Notes under the pieces: model-generated | What the model was told of the DNA's origin: nothing | What the model saw: only the letters and a program-made list of their open reading frames with translations | Database searches by the model: none | Source: Manihot esculenta | Taxonomy: Eukaryota > Streptophyta > Magnoliopsida > Malpighiales > Euphorbiaceae | DNA length: 64,000 nucleotides | NCBI RefSeq assembly: GCF_001659605.2 | Contig: NC_035161.2 | Coordinates: 39,699,956-39,763,955 of the forward strand | Direction of reading: 5' to 3' | Made by a program: the position numbers and the translations under genes | In this document: piece after piece, positions 23,250 to 33,781 of the stretch | How positions within the stretch are numbered: the first letter of the stretch is position 1 | How the letters are laid out: every line of letters begins with the position of its first letter

Positions 23250-25517
23250 TCAAGGAGCTTCCTCTTCTTCTTGGCTGAGCTGGTTGGAAATAATTACTGG
23301 AAGTGTATTTCCAGCTCCCAAGTAGGCATATTTGAGGTGGCTAGGCAAGGGTTTCAGATCTGGTGCATTCTCTGTCTGCTGGTTTTTTGTCTGCTTACTG
23401 TCTGATTTGAGCTGTGATTTGAGCAGATTTTCTGGTATTCTGGGCAAATCACTGGGCAAATCACTCACTTCCAGCAAGTTACAGCAGTCTGCTGTTTTCT
23501 TTGTTTCAGTGATGTTGCTGTCCACTTCTTCTCTCCTGCAAAGACCTTCATAGAGTAAGTTTTCTTGATCAAAATCAAAAATTTCTTGACTTAAATCATC
23601 AATTATATCAAGGCCATAAACAGGAGAAACATCATTGGGGAATTTCATGGCATCATAAACATTAAATTTTATAATTTCCCCTTCAAACTCCATGGTCAAT
23701 GTGCCATCATGCACATCAATTTTTGTTCTTGCTGTGCTCAAGAATGGTCTCCCAAGTAAGATATCAGAGGTGATGTTGCCCTTGTCCTCCTCCATGTCAA
23801 TCACATAAAAATCAGCTGGGAAGACTAGTTGGTCCACTTGCACCAACACATCTTCAAGCACTCCTTTGGGGTAGACAATGGATCGATCAGCCAATTGGAT
23901 CATAATGCTGGTGCCCTTGAGTGTACCTGCATTCAACAAGTTAAAAATAGAAAGAGGCATGACATTTATTGAAGCTCCAAGGTCACACATGGCCTTCTTT
24001 ATTCCCACATTGCCTATTTTGCATGAAACCGCAAACATTCCTCTATCTTTGCATTTGACTGGTAGTTTTCTTTGGATGACAGCTGAAACACACTCCCCCA
24101 CACTTACCTTTTCATGTTTAGCAAGTTTCCTCCTATTGGTGCATAGCTCTTTGAGAAATTTAGCATACCTTGGTATTTGTTTGATAGCATCAAGTAGAGG
24201 TATGTTGATTTCTACCTTGCGAAGTGTCTCCAATATCTCTTTTTCCTCTTTCTCCTTTTGGGACCTTGCAAATCTCTTTGGGAAGGGAGGAGGTACCTTG
24301 AATTTCTCCATAGGTTGTTGTTTCTGCCTTTGACTTGATTCTGCCTGGTCTGTTGATTTGGGCAAATCACTTTCTGCCTTCTTTGGAGAATTGGGCAAAC
24401 CACTGCTGGACAGCTTAGTTTGCCCAGCGATCGGGTCAGTTCCTACGAGTAAACTGGGCAAATCACTGCCCTGATCACTTTCTGGCAGAATTTCTTCCAT
24501 GCCCTGTTTTTGCAATTTTTCATCCCTATTGTCTTGTAACTCCTTTCCCCTCCTCAATGTGATGGCACTAGCATTTTGCCATGGATTTATCTCAGTTTGG
24601 GAGGGCAAACAACAACTTACTTGTGCTAGCAATCTGGTTGTGCTGGATTCTCCAGGGGGCTGGTTTGTTTCAGAAATTTCAGCAGATTTTGGTTCAGTTG
24701 GGGCACTTCCAGCAGTTGCTGGTTTATGGACAGCAGCAGGGGATGTAACAGGTACTTCGGCTGGTGCTGATTTGTGGGCAGCAGTGGTTGTGGCAGTTTG
24801 ACAGCAGTTGCTGTCTCTATTTTCAGCAACTTGGACAGCAGCAAATTCTGTAATTTCTGGTGTAATTTTGGCAGTTTCAGCAAGTGCAGCAACTTCTGGT
24901 TCAGTTGGGGCAATTTCTGAGGTTGCTGATTTTTGGACAGCAGGTGCTGTTTTTGCAGCAGGAGCTTCGGTTGGTGCTGATTTTTGGACAGCAGCAGGTT
25001 CTACAGTGGTGATTTGTGCCTCAGATTCAGCAGCTTGGTCTGTTTCTTCGTCATCGTCCCATAGATCTTGAAGCTCTTCCTCCCTTCTTAATATGTGCGC
25101 GTTCATTGAGTTGACCGCTTGATCCACTTGCTGTTGGAGAATTTTCCCAGAAATTTCCAATTTTCTCACCATCTCTTCAAGTTCCATATGGGAGTTTTTA
25201 GGTGTTGCTTGGGCTTGATAGTTTTGGTAGTAGTCAGCCCTTGCATAGCCATAATTCGGGTTGTCCCCCCAACATGGATTGTATTGCAGATCTCTTTGGT
25301 AGTCATGGTCTGTCCTTGTATAGCCATAGCTCATATTGTCTCCCCAACCTGAATTATATGTGTCAAGGTAGGGATTATGTCTTGGCTGTCCATAGAATCC
25401 TTCAAATGCATGTGCTTGTTGAAGTTGTTGAACTTGTCGAGCTTGACTATAATTTCTCACAATAGAGGTTAGTTCAGAAATTTGAGAAGAGAGAAAAGAC
25501 ATACTTACCGTAGCCAT
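23250..25517 (-). CDS. Gypsy gag C-terminus plus aspartic protease (truncated polyprotein)
   Basis: Open frame of 755 codons on the element's coding strand. The first ~130 residues resemble the gag linker after the capsid (NPYLDTYNSGWGD, then a predicted coiled coil KLEISGKILQQQVDQAV). A long Ala/Pro/Thr/Glu-rich region follows. The retropepsin is at about 490-600: its active-site triad appears as DLGAS (D512) and the flap-distal motif as ILLGRPFL (about 588). The frame ends at LPVIISNQ, the point where reverse transcriptase would begin in a full element. The capsid domain and CCHC zinc knuckle are absent. The tetrapeptide SDLP recurs, encoded by the AGTGATTTGCCC motif found throughout the element. 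An uninterrupted frame of this size in a truncated element points to recent origin. Confidence 0.88.
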   Translation of the reverse strand: MATVSMSFLSSQISELTSIVRNYSQARQVQQLQQAHAFEGFYGQPRHNPYLDTYNSGWGDNMSYGYTRTDHDYQRDLQYNPCWGDNPNYGYARADYYQNYQAQATPKNSHMELEEMVRKLEISGKILQQQVDQAVNSMNAHILRREEELQDLWDDDEETDQAAESEAQITTVEPAAVQKSAPTEAPAAKTAPAVQKSATSEIAPTEPEVAALAETAKITPEITEFAAVQVAENRDSNCCQTATTTAAHKSAPAEVPVTSPAAVHKPATAGSAPTEPKSAEISETNQPPGESSTTRLLAQVSCCLPSQTEINPWQNASAITLRRGKELQDNRDEKLQKQGMEEILPESDQGSDLPSLLVGTDPIAGQTKLSSSGLPNSPKKAESDLPKSTDQAESSQRQKQQPMEKFKVPPPFPKRFARSQKEKEEKEILETLRKVEINIPLLDAIKQIPRYAKFLKELCTNRRKLAKHEKVSVGECVSAVIQRKLPVKCKDRGMFAVSCKIGNVGIKKAMCDLGASINVMPLSIFNLLNAGTLKGTSIMIQLADRSIVYPKGVLEDVLVQVDQLVFPADFYVIDMEEDKGNITSDILLGRPFLSTARTKIDVHDGTLTMEFEGEIIKFNVYDAMKFPNDVSPVYGLDIIDDLSQEIFDFDQENLLYEGLCRREEVDSNITETKKTADCCNLLEVSDLPSDLPRIPENLLKSQLKSDSKQTKNQQTENAPDLKPLPSHLKYAYLGAGNTLPVIISNQLSQEEEEAP

Positions 25518-25591
25518 GCTTGTAAGGTCTTGGCAGTGCGTTCAATTTCAGGATCGTAAAGAAGAGCTTCTTTACGATCAGCCCTGATCAT
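25505..25591 (-). CDS. 28-codon gag N-terminal mini-frame overlapping the gag-protease start
   Basis: Starts shortly after the primer-binding site and encodes a peptide containing LLYDPEIERTAK, like the opening of Athila/Tat-type gag proteins. It stops at 25505-25507, after overlapping the ATG of the main frame (25517) in another phase. The stop codon lies inside CGGTAAGTATG, a good match to a plant 5' splice site. It may be the stub left by the deletion that removed capsid, or a leader ORF. Confidence 0.5.
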   Translation of the reverse strand: MIRADRKEALLYDPEIERTAKTLQAWLR

Positions 25592-25620
25592 AAAAGGAAA
25601 ATACGTTAGTTTAAATCAAT

Positions 25621-25638
25621 TCCCCGGCAACGGCGCCA
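25621..25638 (-). other. tRNA-Asp primer-binding site
   Basis: The plus strand reads tccccggcaacggcgcca, identical to the last 15 bases of plant tRNA-Asp plus CCA. It lies five bases inside the 5' LTR, as expected for initiation of minus-strand cDNA. Confidence 0.9.
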
Positions 25639-25643
25639 ATTTT

Positions 25644-27151
25644 TGATAAGCGGTTGTCGAAGCCGTCAAAAATAAACCTATTAAACAATCAACAATAAAC
25701 TTGTAGATAGTGGCAATAGGGTCGAACCACAGGGAATTGACACTAAAGATCTTCCTAATAATAACCAATATAAGTAAATAACAAATAATTAAAAGAGGGG
25801 GGTTTTGAGTTGATGGATTAACACTAAATAACAAAAGAAAGCAATAATTTAAAGATGAGTAAATCAATAAGAGAAAAGCTTCTAGTTGAAGTATGGATCT
25901 TATTTCAGATTGTTTAGAATTGATCATTGATTCTTTAACTCTCCTATTTATTCCAATAAATTAGTTTTGGATGTGGAAGACGCTTCTCACAATCCAAATT
26001 CCTCCTTAGTTCTAGTTTGATTAGGAAACGTTCGCTAATCAAACACTAATCAACAAGTTGCCAAGGAACGTCCTTGGGGCATTGTAGCATCGAACAACTG
26101 TTGACTGCATTAAGACTTAGAGAAACCCAATTCTATCCTTGCCAACCGCGTGGTCAAGTTTAAATTATGCAATTTGATTAAATGTGTATTTGAACAATCT
26201 AAGCAATTACGGACCTAAATCATTCAAACAATATTACTTAAGCAATTTAAAAGCAATGGGCCCTTATTGATTCTAAAAGCAAAGTAATATTTATGGAAAG
26301 CTCAAATTGCATAAATATTGAAAATAAATAGAAGTTTAACAATGGAGATTTAAATCTCCCAATTCATCACAAAATCTGAAATTCACCAACTTCAACTAGA
26401 AAAGAAGGAGTTTAGCCACTCATGGTGGACTAAATACACAAAAAGATGAAAAGAAAAGAAAAAGGAAGATGCTGGAGAGTTTCTGGCGAGTTCAATTCCT
26501 CAGCCGAAGATGCCTTTGCTGGTTTGGAGGTTGCCCTTTTATAGTTGAAGAGTTCCATCCTTCTAGGGTTTTGAAACCCCTTTTTAATTTGGCTTGTGAC
26601 TCCTCTTTTAATGTTGAATTTAATTGCAACTGGAATTCCTTAGGTGAGAAACTCTTTCGTGGCTCTTGGAATTGTTTTGGTAGTGATTGAGTTGGATTTG
26701 GACTTCTGAAAACTTGAAATTCGGTTTCCTGAACAATTTCCCGCTCTGCTGTATTTTCTGCTGTCGAAGTGATTTGCCCTGCGATTTGACCAGTTTCTTC
26801 AAGTGATTGGGCAAATCGCTGACCAGATCGCTTCTCTGTGAGTCAGTCCTCTATGTCTCTGCGAGTGATTTGGCCAGTGATCCTCGCGTTTCTTGGGCAA
26901 ATCACTTGCCATATCACTACTGCCTGTTGCCTTCAGGTTTCTGCTTCAGCCTGATTTGGGCAAGCAGTGGGCAAATCACTGGGCAAATCACTGACCCGAT
27001 CACTTTTCTGTCAACTTTCTGCACTTTTTCTCCAATTCTCCAATTTCTTCCTTTTCTGTAAAAACAAGATAAAAACCATAAATTAAGCTAAAAAATGTGT
27101 AAATAAGCAATAAAAAAGATAATAAAAATGTGGCTAATTTATGCTTGATCA
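25644..27151 (-). repeat. 5' LTR of the Gypsy element
   Basis: 1508 bp, same length as the partner LTR with six substitutions and no indels. On the coding strand this LTR would drive transcription. Confidence 0.95.
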
Positions 27152-27156
27152 ATTGC
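27152..27156 (+). repeat. Target-site duplication (right), Gypsy element
   Basis: ATTGC directly after the right LTR end TTGATCA. Confidence 0.95.
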
Positions 27157-27957
27157 CATAAGGATTATAAAATTTTAAGATTTGAGCTTTTGTTAAGAAG
27201 CAAAAGAAAAATAAATAAAATAAATCAATAAAAACTCTGCATAGCTCTTTTATTTTTCTTTAACAAAATGGGGATTTCTGATTTTTTAAATAGTAGTTGT
27301 GTTAGGTTTTATGACTTCCCACTAAAACCTACAATCTATATTAATGTTTTTGGTCAAAAATAGAGGGAAAAATTGCACATATCTGAATTAAGAAGGGTGG
27401 AATTTTTCCCATTTTCTGGAGTCAAGAAAATAATGAATGACTGGGCATTTGTAATTTTAGATTTAGATTCATTTTTTAATTATATCTTTAATAATGTCTA
27501 AGTACTAATGCTGAGTAGTATAGTTGAGTTGTACAATTTTCTCATTGCATTTTTTTCCTTGGGAATTGTTCCAGTATCAATGCTTTAATCACATTGTCAA
27601 TTTGTTATACAAAGTCAAGGCCCCAGGATAAAAAGATCTAGATTCTGAGAGATGGGCCTGGGGGGTGTGGTCGAGTTCGTGAAACTAGGCAACCATGCGT
27701 TGCCCTTGTGTTCGCATTCCTTGTTTTCTCCTGTGATCTTGTACTAAGCCAAGAAGTGCCTGTCAGCTCCTCGTGCCACCGCTTGCATAGCTAATCTGCT
27801 ACCATATTTTTGATAGATAGGACATCGATTGCGCATGTATGCCACCAATTCTTTTGCAAGAAGATTCTCAGGTTCCTTCTTCCTGTGTCCTGCTCCCAGA
27901 ATAAGGAGATAGCTTCTTCTGCTGAAATAGTACATACTAAATTACACCGTCTACTTG
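27157..27957. other. Gypsy right flank and 3' UTR of the TPK gene
   Basis: Downstream of the minus-strand TPK stop codon. A 63-codon minus-strand frame at 27744-27935 lies within the likely 3' UTR and has no recognisable domain, so I do not call it. Confidence 0.5.
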
Positions 27958-30062
27958 TCATAAACGGTTCTCCAATAAATCAGGTAGCGTTATCTTTCCC
28001 AAGTTGTTGGGGTCTAGTTTGCTGAATTGATTGCATATCTGCAATATATCTTTCTCCCCAATCTTTCCCATCTCTTTGAGCTTGTAGATTACATATTCCG
28101 ATTTGCTGCAGGAAAGATTTTAAAAGGAAAACACAAAGATAATGTTAGATAAGCTCCTAGGCTAGGTGAACAGCAAAAGTACTCAAAGCCAACAAAAAAA
28201 ATAACAGTATTAATAACAATGGAGGTCTTGATTCTATTCATAAATCACTAAGGAAATTACATGAGCTGGATTATAAATAATAAACATCAACCACTATTCA
28301 ACTTTCTCTACTTTAATTAGCATCCCCAACCTATACACAGTCAAAATATATTATGCATGGCGAAGAATTCTCAACTTTTCAAATTCAAATTCGAATTGAG
28401 CACAAACTAGTTATTTAGGAAGCCAAGATTACAAATTCTGGCTACTAACTACTCATTTGAGATCAAACAAAGAGAAGATTAAGATGCAAGTACTGAATTC
28501 ACAGAAACCTTCAAATACTAAAAGATTCATGGACATTGGCATATCAGGTCTGACTGCTGTAATTTATCCCAAGTTTCCTACATGCTATGTGATGGGTTGT
28601 TCAATTAAGCAATGCTTAATTTTAGATATTTCAGCAACAAAAATGTTGCTGGAAAGCTTTGACATGATGTGTTCCATCAGACAACTCTGCAGCTCTGTGT
28701 TTCTAGGTCTCCACATCTAGTAAATGAGCATTTTTCATCATATACAAGCTTCTTATAGATTGGCCTCTATTAACTGATCAACCAACTTTAACCTTTAAGA
28801 TGATAAGAATCTCGAGACAACTAGAATGACAAGTTTGAAATAATGAAATTAATGAACCATTTCTATGATTATTTCTACATATTCTGATACTCGTGTCGTT
28901 GTGAGCCAAAAATGCTAACCAGAAAGAACTAACAAAAGAGGAATCCATCACTAATTCAACAAATTTTCACCAAATAGTAAAACTAGAGAATTGATGGAAA
29001 TTGCGCAACAATTGCACAAGAAGGATTAGAGGGGATCAAGACAGAACTGCACCTAATGAAACCATTGTTATTGATATCAGCAGCCAGCAAATCCTCAACA
29101 GTAATGTCCCTATGCAAAACCCACTTGGTGATCCTTCTGTGTCTCTTATCAATTCTAGCCTCTGCCAAATAAAGAAAAGCCCTTGCCACCGCCAGGGTCG
29201 AAACCAAAAGCCAAACAGCTGCAAATAGCCTTCCGGGCAGGGTCTTAAACGCTCTATCACCATACCCAACTGTAGTAACCGACATAACTGCCAAATAGAT
29301 CGAATCAATCCAATCTAGATCCTCTACAAAGTACAGAACCAACATACCAATTCCAATACACAAAACGACCACGCCAAGTGCCAAAGCAACCTTCAATCGT
29401 ATCCTCATCCTCCCCTTCTCAACATCTACAATGTAATTCCTAGCTGAAAATCCTTGGTGGGTCTTACCCATTTGAATCCCAGCCAAGATCATGCTCTCTT
29501 GCAAATCAAGGACATAGTTAACAACCCCACTAAGCAATATGTCTATGAATCCAAAGCCTACCAATACAAAGACGCAGGCGAAAACTTTTGTTACTGGGGT
29601 CAACGGAGCAATATCACCATAGCCAATAGTACACATAGTTACTATACAGAAATAGAGGGCATCGACAACCGGGTGGGTTTCTACACCGGAGAAGTTATCT
29701 CTGTTAAAAGAGTAGATAACCACACCGAGAAGTAAATACATAGAAAGCAGGAAAATGGCTTGCCTGATAATGGAGTCGGAGTGAGATTGTGGCTTGGGAT
29801 CTTGGGGCGATTCTGGTTTCAAGTCTCGCATAACGACCATGGCTGGAGCCGTCTTGGAGCGACGGAGAGAACCCGGTTTCCATCTATAGAGGGTTGGAGC
29901 TCCGGGGGGAGAAGAGGGTTGCTCTTGTGGGTGATCCTGGATTTCAGAGAATATAAGTGGGGAGGAAAGAGACTGAGGAAGAGAGAAAGAAATATCATGA
30001 TGATCACGAATGGATTGGGGCTGGGGCATTGTTTGGGAGCCGAGAAAAGGCTCATTTTCCAT
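27958..30062 (-). CDS. Two-pore K+ channel (TPK/KCO family)
   Basis: K+-selective channel, in plants mainly in the vacuolar membrane (some members in plastid thylakoids). Exons on the minus strand: 30062-29053 and 28105-27958, giving 385 aa; a 947-base intron splits the first EF-hand. The cytosolic N-terminus has a 14-3-3-type site RRSKTAP (residues 67-73). Two pore loops carry the filter: CTIGYGDIAP (GYGD 147-150) and TTVGYGD (266-269), each flanked by hydrophobic membrane segments, making the usual four-TM, two-pore layout. C-terminal EF-hands: DINNNGFISKSEY and DPNNLGKITLPDL, so Ca2+ regulation is likely. Extended N-terminus and C-terminus ENRL suggest the TPK2/3/5 side of the family over TPK1, but this is not settled. 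Confidence 0.95.
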
Positions 30063-31317
30063 CAGAATAAAGAAGAAAAAGTCGTTGCGGACCAGTGGCA
30101 GGCAAGTGGTCTCTCTCTTTCTCGCTCTCCTAACGTAGCGACTAGTGACCGGAGAGGGAGAGCCGTCTAGTTGTAAGGTGGGAGGGACCCATAAATAAGG
30201 CCGTTAAACTGAAGACATTGTCGCAGTCCTCTCCTCTACCAATGACGGCGCTGATGGCTGTGGGTGGTTTTTGCGTAAGCGAATTGTGAACTTCGGGGGA
30301 GTAATGTTGTCTCCCCTGCACCTACATGGTTGCAATATTCAAGTAATCTTAATTTTTCCAATGCCATTAGCTCAAAAATTTATTTGTGTTCACCGATTAA
30401 TTTAACCAACTTTTTTATTTGTGTGTTCTGTTTAGCTTTTATTATGGTTAAACAAAAAAAACTCACGTTAATTATTTAATTCTTATTATCTTATAATTCA
30501 TAATTTGTAATAAAATTTTTATTTGAGCAAACTGTTTGATTTTTTTTTATAAAATAATAGGTTATTTAAATTAAAAAATATCACTTAAAAAATATAAAAA
30601 AATGTATAATAGTTTATTTAAATCTTTTGCTTATAAAATTAATTAGTGATAGAAAATAAATCTTACCAAAAAAGATACTGATTAAACTATTTACTTTATT
30701 TAAAAATAAAATGGAAAATGTGGGAGATTTTGTGGACTTTTTAAAATAAATCAAAGACGACCATAAAAACAACATAAAAGAAAAAAATAAGAAATATTTG
30801 AAAAATAAAAAAAAGGAAAAGAAACAAAGATCACGTGTAGTAGAAATTTAACATGGGAAACCTTGCACTGTCTGAATCCTCCATTCAAGCGCGTGAGTTT
30901 AACCCGAGATGGTGGGGTATGTGGCAATCGTAACAGGTACGGAATAAGTAATCCGTAGACTATAAATCCTGATATTTTACCTTTTTTTTTTTGAAAAAAA
31001 AAAATTACACCAACCGCAGCAGCCTTCGACCTACAGCCCACAGCCTACAGGCTACAGCTGATGAGATTTCAATTATTGAGGATGCGTTTAATTATTTGTC
31101 TTTTTCATTCGCCTTGTGCTTTCCGCTAAAAGAATCAAGATTTATATAAAAAAAAAAAAAAAATCTTTTTATATTACTCTATGATATGAAGATTTATTTT
31201 ATAATTAAACTATAATTAATGACCATTTTTTAATAATAATACTTTTCTTAATAATAATTCAACCAAAATTTGTACATTAGCCACCGTCACACGATTTAGA
31301 TATTGCTAACTTTGTGC
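30063..31317. other. TPK promoter region and AT-rich intergenic DNA
   Basis: The first 200 bases upstream of the TPK start are of balanced composition; beyond 30340 the sequence is very AT-rich. No TATA box was convincing and no gene was seen. Confidence 0.5.
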
Positions 31318-31325
31318 AATTCTCT
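31318..31325 (+). repeat. Target-site duplication (left), hAT-like element
   Basis: AATTCTCT before the element; AATTCTCC follows it at 32512-32519 (7 of 8 match). Confidence 0.65.
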
Positions 31326-32511
31326 TAGGGATGTCAGGCGAATGGGTTTTTACGGATATCCGATCCGTCCAAATTTTATTAGGATGAATTTGAATTTTTA
31401 CAAAACGGATTTGGGCGGGTTCGGATTTAAAAATTTTTACACGTTTCAGATTTGGGTAGGGTTCGAAATTAAATAATCGGATACCCGTTACCCAACCCAA
31501 TTAGCTATACTAACAAAATGAACCTTAATCCCTCATTCCATTTTTTATTTTACCATACTGCTCTCTCTCTCCGTTTGCGCTTCTCTCATCGCTTCCCGCG
31601 CCTCTCTCCCCATCTTTCCGTCTGCGCCTCTCTTCCCCGGCAGCCCAATCGGCACCGGCAACGTCTCATTTCTCTCCCCAGCCACGATATCTCCTTCTCT
31701 CTCCAGTCAGTCATATCTCCTTCTCTTTCAGTCGGTGACATCTCCCACAGTCCCACTTTCCAGTCTAACGCCTCTCTCCCCCACTTCACTGATGAGTGCT
31801 GGTAGCCCAGTCGGCACTGGCGACGTCTCCTTTCTCTCTCCAGTCGACGATAAATCTTTTCTCTTCATTGGCGACATCTCTTACTTCCTAGTCGGAGACA
31901 ACTCTTCCCTCTCCTCGGTCGGCATCGGCGATATCTCCTTCTCTCTTCCGACTGCCCTTGCCTCTCCCCAATCGGTATCGGCGACATCTCCTTTGACTGA
32001 AACTCTCTTCAGGTTTGCTATTTGATTACTGTAACACTGATGATTTTTAGAATTTATGGCTATTAATCTGATATATGGACTAAAAGTAGATTTTTAGAAT
32101 TTATGAACTATTAATTTGATTATTTGGATACTGTTAAAAAATTTAATTGCAGTTATGAATAGACTTTTTAAGAACTCTTGGTAGTCGGTGATACAGTTCA
32201 TTACTATGATACTGAATGGATTCTGTTTTTGGTTTTTATTTTCTTTTAGTATATTTAAATTTTTTAATTCAGATTTGTTATTTGGATTAAAATATCTAAA
32301 TCTTTAAATTTTTTATAATTGAATTGAATTAAAAAAAATCAGGTTCGATCGAATTCGGATATTATGCGGGTATTGTTAAACAGATTTGGAACGGGTACGA
32401 ATAATAAAATTAAAATATTAAATCGATTTGGGACGATTTGAAAATTTTATATATAATCGGATTCAAATTTGGATACCTTCAATTTTGGGTACCCTACCAT
32501 TTACATCCTTA
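31326..32511. mobile_element. Non-autonomous Ac/hAT-like DNA transposon carrying pyrimidine-rich insert
   Basis: 1186 bp. The left end reads TAGGGATG and the right end, on the other strand, TAAGGATG, resembling Ac-type ends (C/TAGGGATGAAA), with an 8-bp flanking duplication (one mismatch). Subterminal regions on both sides carry repeated motifs of the gatttggg / ggatatccg / gggtac kind, as hAT elements use for transposase binding. The interior at about 31545-32010 is CT-rich and much more GC-rich than its surroundings, with degenerate repeats of a cggc-gacatctcc-ttctctctcc unit. There is no transposase; a 95-codon plus-strand frame (31518-31805) is made of these repeats. Confidence 0.6.
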
Positions 32512-32519
32512 AATTCTCC
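32512..32519 (+). repeat. Target-site duplication (right), hAT-like element
   Basis: AATTCTCC, partner of 31318-31325. Confidence 0.65.
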
Positions 32520-33474
32520 ACAATATAAATATTTAAAAATATTGATACATTGAAATAATTATTTTCTCAAGTAGAATACACGTAAAGGATCAAATTTTAA
32601 CTATTTTGCTTCTTTAACGGTGTATATAATTCTGGAAATTTCTACTAAATATTACTATATACATAAACATTAAATATAATAATACTCAGATTTAACTGAA
32701 GAACAAATTTAATTTTATTACTATTTTTGGATTGATTATCCAGTTTATTTATTTACTATATATAAGTGGATCATCATTATTTATTACCCACATGCTCGTT
32801 GCTGGCGGCGGTGCAAGTCCTCCCATGGCTACTGATATCTAGGAAAGTCTAGTGATGTGATTTTTTTTGTTTTTTGTAAACAGTCTACTGATGTATTTTT
32901 TTGGTCAGCACCTACTTCATGTGTTTGACCAATTAACTATATGGATTATTTAAACATGTGAAATTATAAATTTTAAATTATGAACAAAGTAAAAGAATCC
33001 TTTTTTTTTTAACCATAAAAAACTAAATAATTGGCTCTAAATAACATAGACTAAATTATGGTTCACCTTAAAAATTTTATTTGTCCAGTTTATATGGATT
33101 CAAAGATTGATTAAATAAAAAAAAATTCAAATATTTTATTTGGTTTGTATTTAATCCGAACATATTAATGTAATTTTAATTTATTTTTAAGATCAATCCC
33201 TAAATTTCAATTTTTATACACACAAAAATTTCATTTTTCAATATATATATATATATGTATATACTCCGTAATTAACATGAAATTTAATATTGAATTTCAT
33301 GTCAATAAAAACTGAATGTTATATATTAATTTTAGAATTAGGTTAAATCTCACCAAATTAAAAAAGTAATTGAATAATAAATTTAAAATTAAAACATTTT
33401 AATTAAAATATAAAAATATAAAAATATTTTTTTCTGATAAAGACGAACCTGTTCAAATGAGCATACAATGGTAT
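32520..33474. other. AT-rich intergenic DNA
   Basis: Only simple sequence is seen, including an (AT)n run at about 33240-33256. Confidence 0.6.
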
Positions 33475-33781
33475 TGATAAGCATAATACTAAATTATTGT
33501 GGGTCAAATATATGTTGTTAGCTTTTTTTTATATAGGGATCTTAGTTTAGTTAAATTTATTATATTTAGCCTTTATTTACAGGAATTTATTCTTCTGCCT
33601 CTTCAATAACTTGAATGAGTTAACTTGTATTTTTCCTATAAATTACGTAATAATAGAAGAAGTATATACAACAATAATTATAAACATATCTATAACTCTT
33701 TATGGTATTAGAGCCCTATTAAGATTTAAACACCATTTTTTTTTCTCTTTTTCTTTATTATTACAGTTATGTTTCTTCTCC

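Larger units (their letters stand above)
20431..27151 (-). mobile_element. Young non-autonomous Gypsy-type LTR retrotransposon
   Basis: Complete insertion of 6721 bp, transcribed on the minus strand. Both LTRs are 1508 bp with TG...CA ends, in perfect register (offset 5213), and differ at six sites only: 20437/25650, 20500/25713, 20556/25769, 20950/26163, 20997/26210 and 21397/26610. A 5-bp target duplication (ATTGC) flanks it. The primer-binding site matches the 3' end of tRNA-Asp including CCA (25621-25638), and a G-rich polypurine tract precedes the 3' LTR (21939-21954). The 3.7-kb interior encodes only a gag C-terminus and protease; reverse transcriptase, RNase H and integrase are absent and so is the gag capsid region. 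Protease sequence and primer type are of the Athila/Tat-related kind. Being so young yet lacking enzymes, it was probably mobilised by a relative. Confidence 0.95.

Noticed and set aside
23878..24333. 151-codon plus-strand frame and others inside the Gypsy element
   Set aside because: Antisense shadow of the gag-protease frame.
27744..27935. 63-codon minus-strand frame with a protein-like look
   Set aside because: It falls directly after the TPK stop codon, in the probable 3' UTR, and I recognise no family.
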